DNA from: Elmis aenea
Lineage: Eukaryota > Arthropoda > Insecta > Coleoptera > Elmidae
Assembly: GCA_947652605.1 (NCBI GenBank)
Contig: OX393576.1
Coordinates: 53,048,966 to 53,112,965 of the forward strand
DNA length: 64,000 nucleotides
Direction of reading: 5' to 3'
Below are positions 46,470-58,496 of the stretch, one piece after another. A program made the position numbers and the translations under genes. The notes beneath the pieces were generated by a model. The model was not told where the DNA came from, did no database searches, and was given only the letters and a program-made list of their open reading frames with translations. Within the stretch, counting starts at the first letter, position 1. Each line of letters begins with the position of its first letter.

Positions 46470-47530
46470 CCTGGGTGCCTAGATAAGTTACAAATAACAT
46501 TTACAGCATGGGGATCTCGTTTATTATAAGAGATACAGGTTTGCTTAAATTAACTACAATCAATTTTTTATAGTACAAAATTCCTTGTACTTCAGATATT
46601 AAAGCAAAAAAGATGAATATGTTGAATTTCTTTTTACTCTCACTATTTTTTTTAATCATATCAATTTTATTAGTACTTTGTTGGGGTACTTTATAATGGG
46701 GAATGTAACTGTTATTTTAGATTTTTTCTATCACTAATCATTTTCGAGATATTACCCCCAACTTCATTTTTTCTTATGGGCCGTGAAGTTGGCTATGAAA
46801 CAGTTAAAAGTGCTTTTTCTCTCTATATCTATTTTTAAAAATAAGTTACAAAATTGAGAAAAATCGTATTTTACCGATGACTTATCAAGCTATCTATGAA
46901 AAAAGAAAAAAAAAACAACAAATTAAATGTAAAATTTTTCTTTAGTTGTAAATGTTTCGTTAATTATATAATTACAAATTTGCAACAAAGATTATGGAAT
47001 TGCACGACACTACTGTAAAATTTTAATAAATAATACCGCAGGCAATTGATACTGTTATTTGACATTTAATTAGTTGTTTTTTGTTTTTTTTTCTTGATTT
47101 TGTGACTTATTTTGTGTGACTTATTTATAAAAAAAGATAAAGCAAGTAATATCTCATAAAAAAGCACATTTGATTATTTCATAGCCAAGTTCGTGACCTA
47201 TAAGAAAAAATGAAGTTAAGGTAAAATCTCAAAAATGGTAAGTGATTAAAAAAAAACTAAAATAACAGTCACATGCTCCAATAAAATGTACATTAGGAAA
47301 GTAATAATAAAATAAATCTAATGGTCAAGACGGAAAAGTTGGGAGAGCAAAAAGAAATTCAACATTTTCAAATTTTTGCTATAACATCTAAAGTACGAGG
47401 AATCGTGTACTTTTAAAAATTGATTGTAGCTCGTCTCATACTTGGAAATAATTAATCTAATTTAAGTAAACCTGTATCTACTATAATAAACGAGATCCCC
47501 GTGCTGAAAATGTTATCTGGAAAACACAAA
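46470..47530. mobile_element. Fold-back MITE family F, about 1.06 kb
   Basis: The left arm (AGATAAGTTACAAATAACATTT, CATGGGGATCTCGTTTATTATAAG) pairs with the right arm (CTTATAATAAACGAGATCCCCGTG, ATGTTATCTGG). Arms of about 330 bp enclose a unique centre of about 370 bp. The centre recurs at 25433-25685 and the right arm at 21860-22180. Exact ends are uncertain. Confidence 0.65.
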
Positions 47531-48575
47531 TTCTACATATCTTGTTAAAACACCCTAATAAGAAAAAAAACTATTTTATTAAGGCATGGGTCGTGGTACC
47601 ATTTTAAAGCATTGTATTCTAAACCCAAACGGTATTAAGTTTACAAACACTGACGAATATAAAGTAAATATATCCAATTAGGTACGAATGTTGGTTAAAT
47701 CACTATTTGTCGAATAAAGAATGAAATACACGTTTAATCAAGAACGAATGTAGTGCGAATTACTTTGTGATTACGATTCATATCAATTTAGCGAATGTAG
47801 ATTACCGTAGGATTCCGCTTTAGCACATTCAACACAACAATAAATTTAATCAGTTCAATTCTGTTAATGTTAGCTACAAGGTTTTAAGTCAAAGCTATGT
47901 GTAGCGTTTTAACCGCAAAACATATTTGTGATAAGATTAGCGCCTAAAATGGGAATTCCACAATTAGTATTTTACATTAAATTAATTGTGTTGACTTCAC
48001 AACCTATCACGATGTAAGTTTTTTAGTTATTTTTATTAATGGATTCGTGTTTTGATTTTTTTATCATTACAAGATAAGTGACGAGTTGCTAAAGAAATGG
48101 CGTACAGAGCTCTTCAGATCTAGTTCTAAATAGAAAAGTGTAAATTAATTTAGTAAATTGTGTTTCGTGCTTAGAGGTGTTGAACTACTTTTTAATAATA
48201 AATTATCTTGTACAGACTTTCAATTATCCTTATTTAGTTAGTTATTATTAATTAATACTTATAGCAACTGACCACTTATTTTTTTAATATGCACTGATTT
48301 TAAACCGATTGTAGTTTTTTAATTTTATTTGAAGCACTATAAAAATCGCAAAATAATAGATTGCAGAATAATTCTCTTTCAGAGTGCACATGCTTTGGTT
48401 TTTACATTTTTTTTTACATTAGTATTAATATTCATGAAACAATGAGATGAGAAAATTGTTCTAAAACTTAAATATTCAATTGACTATTTCTTTAAAAAGA
48501 TGCTAAAGAAAAACATACTCCCATGCAGCATAAATGGTTTATTTGTTTATATCATACCTATATGTATATGGTTTA
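47531..48575. other. 1 kb AT-rich DNA, nothing recognised
   Basis: No feature found. Confidence 0.45.
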
Positions 48576-48794
48576 TACAGGATGACAATTATTTATCGCG
48601 TCACTTTAATAGTATCAGAGTTAAAGGATCTGTTAAGTACTAGGGCGTATTTTTATGTAGTCATGAAAATGAAAGTCGAAATAAAAATTGTCATTTCTTA
48701 AGTAGCTGTGATATTTTGAAAGTGAAGAGAGAAGTTTAATTAAAATGGAAACTTCTCTACAATTATTTCCAAACAGAAATGAGTGATAATTAAA

Positions 48795-49930
48795 CTCGAC
48801 CTTCGAAATGTAATAAAATTTTACACAAAAGAAAGTTATGGACCAAAATTTATCCAGCAAAGAATGACCGAGGTGTATGAAAATGAAGCCACATCTTTAT
48901 TTCAAGTAAAATTTTGGTCTAACAAGTTTCGCTGGGATTTCGGGACGCAATGAATGATGATTCAAAATCAAGTCAAGAATTAAAGACGTGGTTAAAAAAA
49001 ATTAAAGATTTGGTGCTGTCAGATCGGCGGATGAAGTTGTCTTTCATTGCGTGGGAGGTTGGGGTATCCGAAACAACTGTTTGAAAAGTTCTGCAGGACG
49101 ATTTGCGTATGAAGAAAAGGTTTGCGCGTTGAATTCCAATGCTATTTACGCAGGAGCAAAAACATCACTTAAAGGCTGATAAAAGCTTTTTTTCACGAAT
49201 TATTACTGAGAATGAAACTAAGGTGTATTCCTACCGAACACGAATCTATGCAGTGAGTCCACAACGCCTCCCCAAAAATGCTAAAACACAGTCTTCGGCC
49301 AAAAAACCAATGGCAACCATTTCTTTTGGACGAGGAAGGAGTCTGCTTATTGAATTTGTAAAAAAAGGCCCAACAATCTACGAAGAGGTTTATTTAGTTT
49401 GAAAGAAGAGGAAGACCGAGGAAATCGTGGAGTGAAGAAGTCAGAAATGCGACTACTAAGAGGGACAGAGTGGAGTGACGTAAGATGGACAGCGCAAAAT
49501 AGAGGGGAGTGGAAGGAGGCGTGTAGGAGGTAGCCAAGGACATGACGCAACGCAGGCTGGCCTTACACCCAAAAAGGTAAAAAAGGCTTTAGGATTATGA
49601 TGATGATGATAAAGTTTGAAAGAAGCGTTGAACTTGAAACGGCCTTTATCGTGGCGACAAAAGAATATGCTCCTGCGCAACAATCGCAGGGTCCATAAAG
49701 CACGCAATTTCTGGCTGTAATTCAAGAATTTGAATTTACCTTACAGCCCTGACTTAGCACCCTGTGGCTTCTTTTTGCTCAGACAGAAAAAAATCTTATA
49801 TTCAGAAAAATTATCGCCAGTAATGACCTAAATAAATATAGCTGTTGATACTTATTTTTTCTTGAAAGGATGTGGCAACTCGAGAAACGTTGGATTAAGT
49901 GCATAAGGGTTCAAGGTAAAAAAATATGTT
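48795..49930 (+). pseudogene. mariner transposase pseudogene, interrupted
   Basis: In shifting frames the sequence reads VIKF, ENEATSLFQVKFWSNKFRWD (first helix-turn-helix), DRRMKLSFIAWEVGVSETTV and LQDDLRMKKRFARWIP (second helix-turn-helix), ADKSFFSRIITENETKVYSY, FVKKGPTI, then after an inserted retroelement (49409-49612) EALNLKRPLSWRQKN, PYSPDLAPCGFFLL and LEKRWIKCI near the C-terminus. These follow mariner (D,D34D) order. All three catalytic aspartates appear replaced: Asn in ITENET (49211-49213), Asn in RNNRRVH (about 49680) and Gly in APCGFF (49766-49768). Several stops confirm a dead copy. A left terminus may be near 48578 (TATACAGGATGAC); the right side is lost next to the MITE at 49980. 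Confidence 0.75.
49409..49612 (+). mobile_element. 5'-truncated RTE-like retroelement inside mariner, 13-bp TSD
   Basis: AGTTTGAAAGAAG is present on both sides (49396-49408 and 49613-49625). The 204-bp insert reads GRPRKSWSEEVRNATTKRD and, after a frameshift, WTAQNRGEWKEACRR then stop, the C-terminus of an RTE-like reverse transcriptase, and ends in a GATGATGATGAT tail. Target duplication, truncation and tail are hallmarks of target-primed reverse transcription. Confidence 0.85.
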
Positions 49931-49979
49931 CTTTTGTTCTTCTACGAGCTAAAGTAAAAGAAATCGAGTGGCATTTTAA

Positions 49980-50332
49980 AGGTCTCTACTCATTAGCCAA
50001 CTTGTCAGAGTCGACCGTCGGGAACTCCGTGTTGGGTGTTGTCTACACACCTCCCGACCAGTCCAACCAACACAGCATAAACGTCATAACTTTTTTTATT
50101 ATTTTGGCTTGATGCCATTTTGTGGATAACAAATTTATAAATAGCGTTAAATTTTCGGTTTAATAGTCCTTATCTAGAGAAATGTGGTGGGGCGGTTGGC
50201 TTGTTGGATGGTCTGGCCACCCGACCGTTCCAACTTGTCCGTGGGATTGGTCGGGTGACAAACTACACATTAAACAATTTATCGGAATGGTCGGTCGGTT
50301 GTTCCGACAAATTGGTTGGTGAGTAGAGACCT
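49980..50332 (-). mobile_element. 353-bp MITE with perfect TTAA duplication, copy 2
   Basis: AGGTCTCTACTCA and TGAGTAGAGACCT form the ends, with TTAA at 49976-49979 and 50333-50336. It is the inverse-orientation counterpart of 1255-1611, with identical order of internal blocks (CTCCGTGTTGGGTGTTGTCT, CATTTTGTGGAT, TTTCGGTTTAATAGTCCTTA). Confidence 0.8.
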
Positions 50333-50336
50333 TTAA

Positions 50337-50890
50337 ACTAACCAGTGTTTTTAAAATCTTTCTATAAAAACATTACCTACACGACATTTTTAAAGATCAG
50401 ATTATTATCAGTACTTAGAGTGCCATCAATGTTAAAACATTGCTTCATCAAGCAATGCAAATCTGGTTTTACGGCATTTTAGTGATATATTACTTGAGTA
50501 AAGGTTTCATCTTTGACGATTTACTCTTTTAACTACCGATTTTCTATTTCTCTGCCATTTACCGTCAAGCAGGGAGTGTTTATAGATTACAATATCATAT
50601 TTACAAAAACTGCAATAAAAGGTCGATTTCCTGAGTAGGCGAATTCAAAAACGTGTTGTTGCATATAAAAAGCAATTAAAGTCACTTAAAAAGTGACTGT
50701 AAAGTTCTCACCAGGAAGTGCAATTGAAAATTGTTGAAGTGGACAACGTAGCGTAAAGTAATCCACACCTTAAATATTAAAGTTCATAAAACATATGCAG
50801 TTTTATTCATGGAAATATATTAATTTTTTTTTTGTCCTTAAATGTAATATGTTGACGCTATTTCATTACCTAATCTCACTTAATATTTAA
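50337..50890. other. AT-rich DNA, nothing recognised
   Basis: No feature found. Confidence 0.45.
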
Positions 50891-50899
50891 TTGTGTATT

Positions 50900-51845
50900 A
50901 GAACACATTTGTAGAAGCTTAGAATGGGATAAGTTTGGAATCAGCATATATGGCATGAAACTGAATAATCTCAGATTTGCTGATGAAATAATATTGTTCG
51001 AAAGCTCAGCAGAGAAGATTATGTTAAAAGGCTAGAAAAGTACAAGGTTTAGAGTTCAACTGCAGAAAAACAAAGATAATGTCAAAAGGTGAATGGATAC
51101 CAATTTCAAATAATTCAAATACGATAGAATATGCCATTGAAAACCTACGTAGGAAAACTGATCACCTTTGATGATATGCAAGAAAAAGAACCACAAAACC
51201 GTCTTGCACTGGCGTGGAAAAAAATCTGGTCTTTAAAACAAATATTCTGCAGCAACATGAACCTTATTTAAAAAAAAAAGTATTTTATTCTTGTGTGGCA
51301 CCAACTTTAATGTATCGGTCCCAAACATGGTCTCTTACAAAAAAACAAGCCTCAAAAAAAAGTAACACGAAGGAAAATGGAAAGAGAAATGTTGAAAATA
51401 AAACTTATAGACAAAATACCTAATGAAGAAATAAGAAATCGAACAAAACTGGTAGATATAGCTACAACTATTAAAAAGTTCAAATGGGAATGGAGAGGAC
51501 ATATGACAAGAAATAAAAACAATAAATGGACAAGAAGAGTAACCGAATGGCGACCATACGCTGGCAAAAGGAAGAAAGGAAAAAAGAAAAATAGATGGAG
51601 AGACGAAATCGATAACCTGGTAGGCAAAACATGGACGAAATTAGCAGAGGATATGGACAAATGGAAAATTTACGGGGAGGCCTTTGCCCGAGAAAGGGAG
51701 TAATATTTACACAAAACAATAACCTTAAAAATTATGAAATGTAAAACTAATAAAAATTCAAAAGTACTCAATTTAATAAGCTCATTAACAATGTATATTA
51801 TATACGATTGTAAATAAAGGCTATTATTAGTATTATTATTATATG
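50900..51845 (+). pseudogene. RTE-type reverse transcriptase C-terminal half
   Basis: Starting with SLEWDKFGI and KLNNLRFADEIIL (the FADD box, here FADE), the sequence continues with CRKTKIMSKG, ENLRYLGKLITF in a shifted frame, LALAWKKIWSLKQIF, FYSCVAPTLMYRSQTWSLTK, then RKMEREMLKIKLIDKIPNEE, KWEWRGHMTRNKNNKWTRRV, EWRPYAGKRKKGKKK and WTKLAEDMDKWKIYGEAFAR. This is the complete post-palm region of RTE-clade proteins. At least three frameshifts or stops are present. The 3' end has an AATAAA-rich tail finishing in TATTATTATTATATG. The N-terminal endonuclease and most of the RT are missing. Confidence 0.8.
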
Positions 51846-52706
51846 CGACAAAACGGTACAACAAAAATTGGATTTGCTTCCACTTGAATTTGCTAATTTC
51901 CTTTATGAATAGGTAATAACAAAAACAACCTTTTTTTTACGCACGTATAATATTTTAATATAATTACCGTAGAAAATATTTGTTATTACATCTGTGGAGT
52001 TCTGTACAACAAAACAGCCTATCCTATAAAAACAACATGAAAATAACTCATGCGTGAAACCATTACAAACAAAAAAGAGCTACTACAACTGCACGCGAGT
52101 CATTAAATTTTAATCAGATAAACAATTCGTTGATAAAGCACGCGACGAGCCTACACGTGATGGCAGGCAATTTTCCATTCAATTTTAAAAAGAATGTGTA
52201 TAAACATTTCTATTTATTGAATGGAAACTTTATGAATGGGGTGAGATGGTATGAATACTTGGAACGTTATAGTACTTTTTCCTGCTAATCATGTCATCTA
52301 AAAACATTGTTTATGATGTTATGCCACGGTGACTTGAATCATAATTAGCATGATAACCATAGCAACCTTCGGACGCATTATTAAATAGATTAAATATGCA
52401 ATGTAAATATGTAACAACCAAATATTTGCTGGTGATATTACAGAAAAAGCAAGATTTTGTGGAACATGTAGATACTTTAAGCAATGAATGTACAAATATT
52501 TTGATGCGTATAAGTCACTAACCGAGATGATAAGTTTAGATTTAACATCAATAAGATGTTTTTCAGAAGCGAATTATCTTTAAATGCTTGCTTTTCTGTA
52601 TTATTAGCTATCATGTAAATTATACTTCTGATTGAATTTTGTTTTATGATACAATTAGAGGGCCTGCGTTACAAAGCAGAAATATCCATTATTAAAACAA
52701 ATACTA
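51846..52706. other. AT-rich DNA, nothing recognised
   Basis: A slightly less AT-rich block at about 52085-52175 and another at 52315-52375 show no coding signal. Confidence 0.4.
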
Positions 52707-52708
52707 TA

Positions 52709-53428
52709 CCGGGTGATTCAGTTTGACTATCGCACCCCTATAACTTTTTAATTATTGAAAATAACCCCAACAAACCTTATATTTTTGGAAAAATTCTCTA
52801 TTAAGATTAAGTGATTTGCATTTGTTAATTCGTTATCTCTACGATGACGTATGTTAAATCCGCGATAGGCAACTGTTTTTTTTTTTATATTACATAATAG
52901 GTAGGTATACATGTTTTTGTTGATTCGGATAGAGAATTTAATTCTGAATCCGACCATGTATTAAAAAAGTATGCATAGGTACATAAGAAAATTTTCGAGA
53001 AAAATTTGTTCCAAGGTTAATCAGATTATAGCAAACAGTCTATTTAACATAACAAAAGACGATCAAATCATAAAAATTATACTATAACTATCAACGGAAA
53101 TGTATTAAAAAAAAATAAAAAAATAAAATAAAAACAAATAGTAAACGTCGACATAAAAAATTAGACTTTAATGTATTTAAAGTGACCGCCCCCTGTTCCA
53201 AACACAGTTATCCTTTATTTGTTACTGCTTCAATACATCAACAAAAACATGTATACAAAAAAAAAAACAGTTGCCTATCGCGGATGTGACATAAATCATC
53301 GCAGAGATAACAAATGCACATCAATTAATAGAGAATTTGTGGCCGTTTCCAAAAATATAAGATTTGTTGGAGTTATTTTCAATAATTAAAAAGTTATAGG
53401 GGTGCGACAGTCAAACTGAATCACCCAG
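52709..53428. mobile_element. Fold-back MITE, 720 bp
   Basis: Ends CCGGGTGATTCAGTTTGACT and AGTCAAACTGAATCACCCAG with TA on both sides (52707-52708, 53429-53430). The arms pair for about 180 bp (GTTGCCTATCGCGGAT faces its inverse). A CCGCCCCCTGTTCC block lies in the unpaired middle. No ORF. Confidence 0.75.
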
Positions 53429-53430
53429 TA

Positions 53431-54240
53431 TATTCTGTTCTAGCTTAAAATCGTTTTAATATAAATGTTCAATGTTGTAGAAGTACAACTAACTTCAAAA
53501 TAAACTGACAATTGTACAAAAAATTATTTCCATGTATTGTGCCTGTTAAATTAACAAACTGAAACAGATAACAGGTCAAGTCACATTGGTTAAATATCTT
53601 TTTTCTGCGTCCGTCCAGAAAATCAGTTGTTCCGATCAATTTTTAGGCTGGAAAATACATCTTCACTGGTCTAGACTAGAAACTAGCTGGTTGCCATGGC
53701 GATGAGCTGTTTTGTTGATTTGCGCTGTCAAACGAGCGTCATTATACCACCAAGCAGGTTTTCATCTGTGGTTTGTTAAGTTATTGTTTAATTATGGATG
53801 TTAAATTAAAAAATTGTCCTTCAAAATGAATTTTGTAGTGACGAACGCATGTCAGCATGAATCTCTTTTATTGGCATGTTTTTCGTCTGTAGATACAAAT
53901 ATTCGTTTTATTCTCTTATTACTAACACGATACAGTTCAGCTGAGACGTTAGATCGTCGAAAAGCAATTTCCTTTGAGTCAACGACACACATGACACGCG
54001 ATATGTTTTTGCCAAAATGTTATATGTAAGTGCCTAACCGGGACCGGGCTTTTTGCGCGGTTTAGCAAAATAATCAGAAGAGATAATAGCAAAGGCATCA
54101 ATTAAAAGGTGATTGAAGGAAGACAGAGTCGGATTGAGAGATTTCGCAAAGTTTGAGTTTGTGCAAAACACTACTACATAAAAAGTTGATAAATACTTCT
54201 CTTTAAAAATATTAAATCAAGTTTAAGTTAAACTAATAAA
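53431..54240. other. Intergenic DNA, slightly GC-richer, no gene seen
   Basis: An ORF of 71 codons at 53814-54029 has a mixed composition but no motif. The stretch 53690-53760 (GGTTGCCATGGCGATGAGC) is less AT-rich. No terminal repeat found. Confidence 0.35.
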
Positions 54241-54328
54241 TCGCCAAAGTGTGATTTTGCGTTTATTAATAAGGAGAATAAATATAGCACCACCGAGCTG
54301 ACGCGCGACGGCTCGCGTGTCAACAAAG

Positions 54329-54971
54329 ATGAGCACCGACGGATATAATACGGACGAAAACAAAAAAAAGAGAGAGGATGAAAAAGAAATTTTTAAAAAA
54401 GCAAAAAAGACAGGCAGGACCCCAACAAAGGGAGAGGGGACATGTGAAGGCACAATGGGGCAAATAATGGCAATGATTGAGAACCTGGCAACAGATATGA
54501 AAGAAATAAAAGAAGGGCAGCGAAGTAGTAGTGAGGAAATAAAGCATGAAATCAAAGAACTAAGAGCCGAACAACAAAAATATAGAGATGAAATGAAGAT
54601 ATTAAAAGAAACCAACGAAAAGGCCTTAAAAGAAATAGGTGATCTGACGCGAGAGGTGACACGCACAAACGAGAGGCTTGAAAGACTAGAGAGAGAAAAA
54701 AGAAGGAGGAACGTAATATTACAAGGTATGCCCATCGAAACAAACAACCAGAATGTGCTCCGAGAAACATTAAAAAGTTCATAGAAAAGGAACTGAGGGT
54801 CGAAGTGGAAGTAAATGCGGCACGGAAAATAGGAGAGAAAACCTGTTTAATTGAGCTTAATAGTGAAGAGGATAAAACCAAAGTGATGCAGAATAAAAAT
54901 AAACTAAGACAGCGAAGGGGAGAAGAACTATATATTAATGACGATATGACTAAGAATGAAAGGGAAAGGTC
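54329..54971 (+). pseudogene. ORF1 (coiled-coil plus RRM-like) of a non-LTR retrotransposon, broken
   Basis: The frame opens at the ATG 54329 (MSTDGYNTDENKKKREDEKE). Residues roughly 45-125 form a charged coiled coil with heptads (EEIKHEIKELRAEQQKYRDE), followed by RRRNVILQGMP, the start of the RRM-like domain of L1/RTE-type ORF1 proteins. A one-base loss near 54778 shifts the frame; it continues at about 54790 with RKIGEKTCLIELNSEEDKTK and EELYINDDMTKNERE. The C-terminus is lost where the tandem array begins at about 54972. Such proteins bind the element RNA. No matching ORF2 follows; the RTE relic at 50.9-51.8 kb may or may not be the same family. Confidence 0.7.
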
Positions 54972-57190
54972 CGTCAACTTGGCCCCCCCTATTTGGATTT
55001 TATAAATTATTTTTATTGCGCTAGATTGCGCTAACCTAGCGCCACATTGCGCCACCAATGAAAAAGCTAGCGCCTCAAAGGTAAAAAATTTACAGCACTT
55101 TGTAGTTTGGGGGGGCCAGATTGACGCTAGCCCCCCCCATGTGAAAATCGGAACTTTTTTTAATTGCGCTAGATTGCGCTAAGCTAGCGCCTCTTTGCGC
55201 CACCAATGAAAAAGCTAGCGCCTTAAAAATGACGAAGTTATGGCATTTTGAAAATTTGAAGCTAGCCCCCCCCCCATGTAAAAATCGGAACTTTTTTTAA
55301 TTGCGCTAGATTGCGCTAAGCTAGCGCCTCTTTGCGCCACCAATGAAAAAGCTAGCGCCTTAAAAATGACGAAGATGGCATTTTGAAAATTTGAAGGTAG
55401 CCCCCCCCATGTCGAATTCAAACAATTTCTTTATTGCGCTAGATTGCGCTAAGCTAGCGCTAAGCTAGCGCCTCTTTGCGCCACCAATGAAAAAGCTAGC
55501 GCCTTAAAAATGACGAAGATGGCATTTTGAAAATTTGAAGCTAGCCCCCCCAATGTCGAATTCAAACAATTTCTTTATTGCGCTAGATTGCGCTAAGCTA
55601 GCGCCTCTTTGCGCCACCAATGAAAAAGCTAGCGCCTTAAAAATGACGAAGTTGGCATTTTGAAAATTTAAAGCTAGCCCCCCCCATGTCGAATTCAAAC
55701 AATTTCTTTATTGCGCTAGATTGCGCTAAGCTAGCGCCTCTTTGCGCCACCAATGAAAAAGCTAGCGCCTTAAAAATGACGAAGATGGCATTTTGAAAAT
55801 TTGAAGCTAGCCCCCCCCATGTCGAATTCAAACAATTTCTTTATTGCGCTAGATTGCGCTAAGCTAGCGCCTCTTTGCGCCACCAATGAAAAAGCTAGCG
55901 CCTTAAAAATGACGAAGTTATAGCATTTTGAAAATTTGCAGCTAGCCCCCCCCATGTTGAATTCAAACAATTTCTTTATTGCGCTAGATTGCGCTAAGCT
56001 AGCGCCTCTTTGCGCCACCAATGAAAAAGCTAGCGCCTTAAAAATGACAAAGTTGGCATTTTGAAAATTTGAAGCTAGCCCTCCCCATGTCGAATTCAAA
56101 CGATTTCTTTATTGCGCTAGATTGCGCTAAGCTAGCGCCTCTTTGCGCCACCAATGAAAAAGCTAGCGCCTTAAAAATGACGAAGTTATAGCATTTTGAA
56201 AATTTGCAGCTAGCCCCCCCCATGTTGAATTCAAACAATTTCTTTATTGCGCTAGATTGCGCTAAGCTAGCGCCTCTTTGCGCCACCAATGAAAAAGCTA
56301 GCGCCTTAAAAATGACGAAGTTATAGCATTTTGAAAATTTGCAGCTAGCCCCCCCCATGTTGAATTCAAACAATTTCTTTATTGCGCTAGATTGCGCTAA
56401 GCTAGCGCCTCTTTGCGCCACCAATGAAAAAGCTAGCGCCTTAAAAATGACGAAGTTATAGCATTTTGAAAATTTGCAGCTAGCCCCCCCCATGTTGAAT
56501 TCAAACAATTTCTTTATTGCGCTAGATTGCGCTAAGCTAGCGCCTCTTTGCGCCACCAATGAAAAAGCTAGCGCCTTAAAAATGACAAAGTTGGCATTTT
56601 GAAAATTTGAAGCTAGCCCTCCCCATGTCGAATTCAAACGATTTCTTTATTGCGCTAGATTGCGCTAAGCTAGCGCCTCTTTGCGCCACCAATGAAAAAG
56701 CTAGCGCCTTAAAAATGACAAAGTTATGGCATTTTGAAAATTTGAAGCTAGCCCCCCCATGTCGAATTCAAACAATTTCTTTATTGCGCTAGATTGCGCT
56801 AAGCTAGCGCCTCTTTGCGCCACCAATGAAAAAGCTAGCGCCTTAAAAATGACGAAGATGGCATTTTGAAAATTTGAAGCTAGCCCCCCCCATGTCGAAT
56901 TCAAACAATTTCTTTATTGCGCTAGATTGCGCTAAGCTAGCGCCTCTTTGCGCCACCAATGAAAAAGCTAGCGCCTTAAAAATGACAAAGTTGGCATTTT
57001 GAAAATTTGAAGCTAGCCCCCCCATGTCGAATTCAAACAATTTCTTTATTGCGCTAGATTGCGCTAAGCTAGCGCCTCTTTGCGCCACCAATGAAAAAGC
57101 TAGCGCCTTAAAAATGACAAAGTTATGGTATTTTGAAAATTTGAAGCTAGCCTTCCTTATATCGAATTCAAACGATTTTTTTATTTCACT
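54972..57190. repeat. Tandem satellite array, about 16 units of 132-146 bp
   Basis: The unit runs TTGCGCTAGATTGCGCTAAG - CTAGCGCCTCTTTGCGCCAC - CAATGAAAAAGCTAGCGCCTT - ATGACGAAG...GCATTTTGAAAATTTG - AGCTAGCCCCCCC - ATGTCGAATTCAAACAATTTC. Units start near 55015, 55163, 55300, 55433, 55577, 55710, 55845, 55979, 56113, 56247, 56381, 56517, 56650, 56783, 56917 and 57050, then decay. Outer units are divergent, inner ones nearly identical. The unit is much more GC-rich than the window and full of GCTAGC. Open frames on the minus strand (up to 199 codons) exist because some units are 135 bp, a multiple of three; they change frame with unit length and are not coding. Confidence 0.9.
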
Positions 57191-58202
57191 GATATCGCTC
57201 TAGAAATCCTCTAAGTAGCACCAAATTGAGTTACGAGTTTTATACTTGTTGTCGAAAAAGCACGTAAGAAATTTTGGGCATTTTACCTCAGGCTAATGAT
57301 TTAATAGTCCTCTTTATTGCTATTTTATATGAAAAATTTGTATATAAAAACTGATTGTTTTATTTGCTTGATCTAATGATTCTTATGTATAATTTTTTTA
57401 CTTTAAGAAAACATTTTTACAGGGTTTGCTGCTGCACGAAGTTATATATCAGAAATTTATTACATTTTCTGTATGTTACAATCTAAGCTGATCTTGAATA
57501 ATTAAAGTTTTGTTGTACTTATACTAACTTATCTATAAAAGTTTATAAACGTATACGATGACATGCATTTGTGGCTGAAACATTAGATGTTTAATGAAAC
57601 TATTATCTTTGTGGTTTAACGAATGTCACAAATATATCGCTTTTTTGAGAATAGTACTTTATAGTTTTACGTTATTTATTCCTACATAATTTTATCACCG
57701 TTATTCATTAAGTACAAAAATAAACTGATTGGCAAGAACGACCTAAATTGCTAACCATCCCCAAAAAAACACATTGACCCCTGTTTTACTGATTAATAAG
57801 ATCTTATAAGGCAATGTTATGGTTTATACAAATCTGTCATCGCAGCATTCGATACCGCTGTTTGTTGATATGTTTCGTTTAGGTCTATTCAACGTTTTTT
57901 ATTTATGATATTATTTTAGCCATCGTCTACTATGCTTACTATTAAAAGCTTATGCAACAAAATAACAATGTTTCATTTATACTTATATTGTCGATCGTTA
58001 GAGTATATTTATCAATATTTTTTGATAGATTTATGGCAAAAACTAATAGTAAATGTTTGGGAATTAAACAGCAAGCACGTATTTTCAGTACATACTTGTA
58101 TCTTGAGATTAATACGTTATTAATATTTAACTGTGCAGATGGTACAACGTGTAACAGCGTTAATCGTAAATTTTAATTTTAATTTACAAAAATTGCGTTA
58201 AC
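57191..58202. other. AT-rich DNA between array and transposase gene
   Basis: Array similarity fades at about 57190-57260. Downstream is probably 5' untranslated or promoter sequence of the MULE gene. Two overlapping 63- and 74-codon ORFs at 57932-58176 have no motif. No terminal inverted repeat of the MULE was found here. Confidence 0.4.
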
Positions 58203-58496
58203 ATGGTTAAACGGCGAACCAATTTAGCAATAGAACATATACAGGCGGTTTTTATAACCACTGGTAAAGAAGCTGTTTGTGAAAGTGAAACTAAAAAGTT
58301 TAAAAATAAATGTAATACTATTTGGGACAACATTGCTGAAAAAGTGAATCAACACGAATCCCTAAATATATCTAAAAATGCAGTGTATACCATGCTCACC
58401 AAAAATTATTACAATTTATGGGAATTATTGATGATTCAACAAGCCGACTTGAAAAAGTTTTGTGCATTTAAAAAAAAAGTTGATAACCAGAGCAGT
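58203..58496 (+). CDS. MULE gene, N-terminal part of first coding exon
   Basis: 98 codons from the ATG at 58203: MVKRRTNLAIEHIQAVFITT, then NKCNTIWDNIAEKVNQHESL and NISKNAVYTMLTKNYYNLWE. The pattern of amphipathic helices and basic residues suggests a DNA-binding or SANT/Myb-like leader, but I cannot assign a family. The open frame continues 11 codons into the LTR before stopping; those codons are LTR sequence. After the LTR the same frame resumes at 59088. Confidence 0.6.

Noticed and set aside
51352..51719. 102- and 79-codon minus-strand ORFs with hydrophobic runs
   Set aside because: Antisense of the lysine-rich RTE C-terminus at 51377-51703; no independent support.
54223..55058. 174- and 168-codon minus-strand ORFs rich in S, F and L
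   Set aside because: They are antisense shadows of the purine-rich coiled-coil ORF1 on the plus strand.
55215..57091. Minus-strand ORFs of 60-199 codons with repeats such as RGASLAQSSAIKKLFEF
   Set aside because: They follow the satellite units and are open only where unit length is a multiple of three; the phase changes elsewhere. No start context, no domain, and identity follows the DNA repeat.
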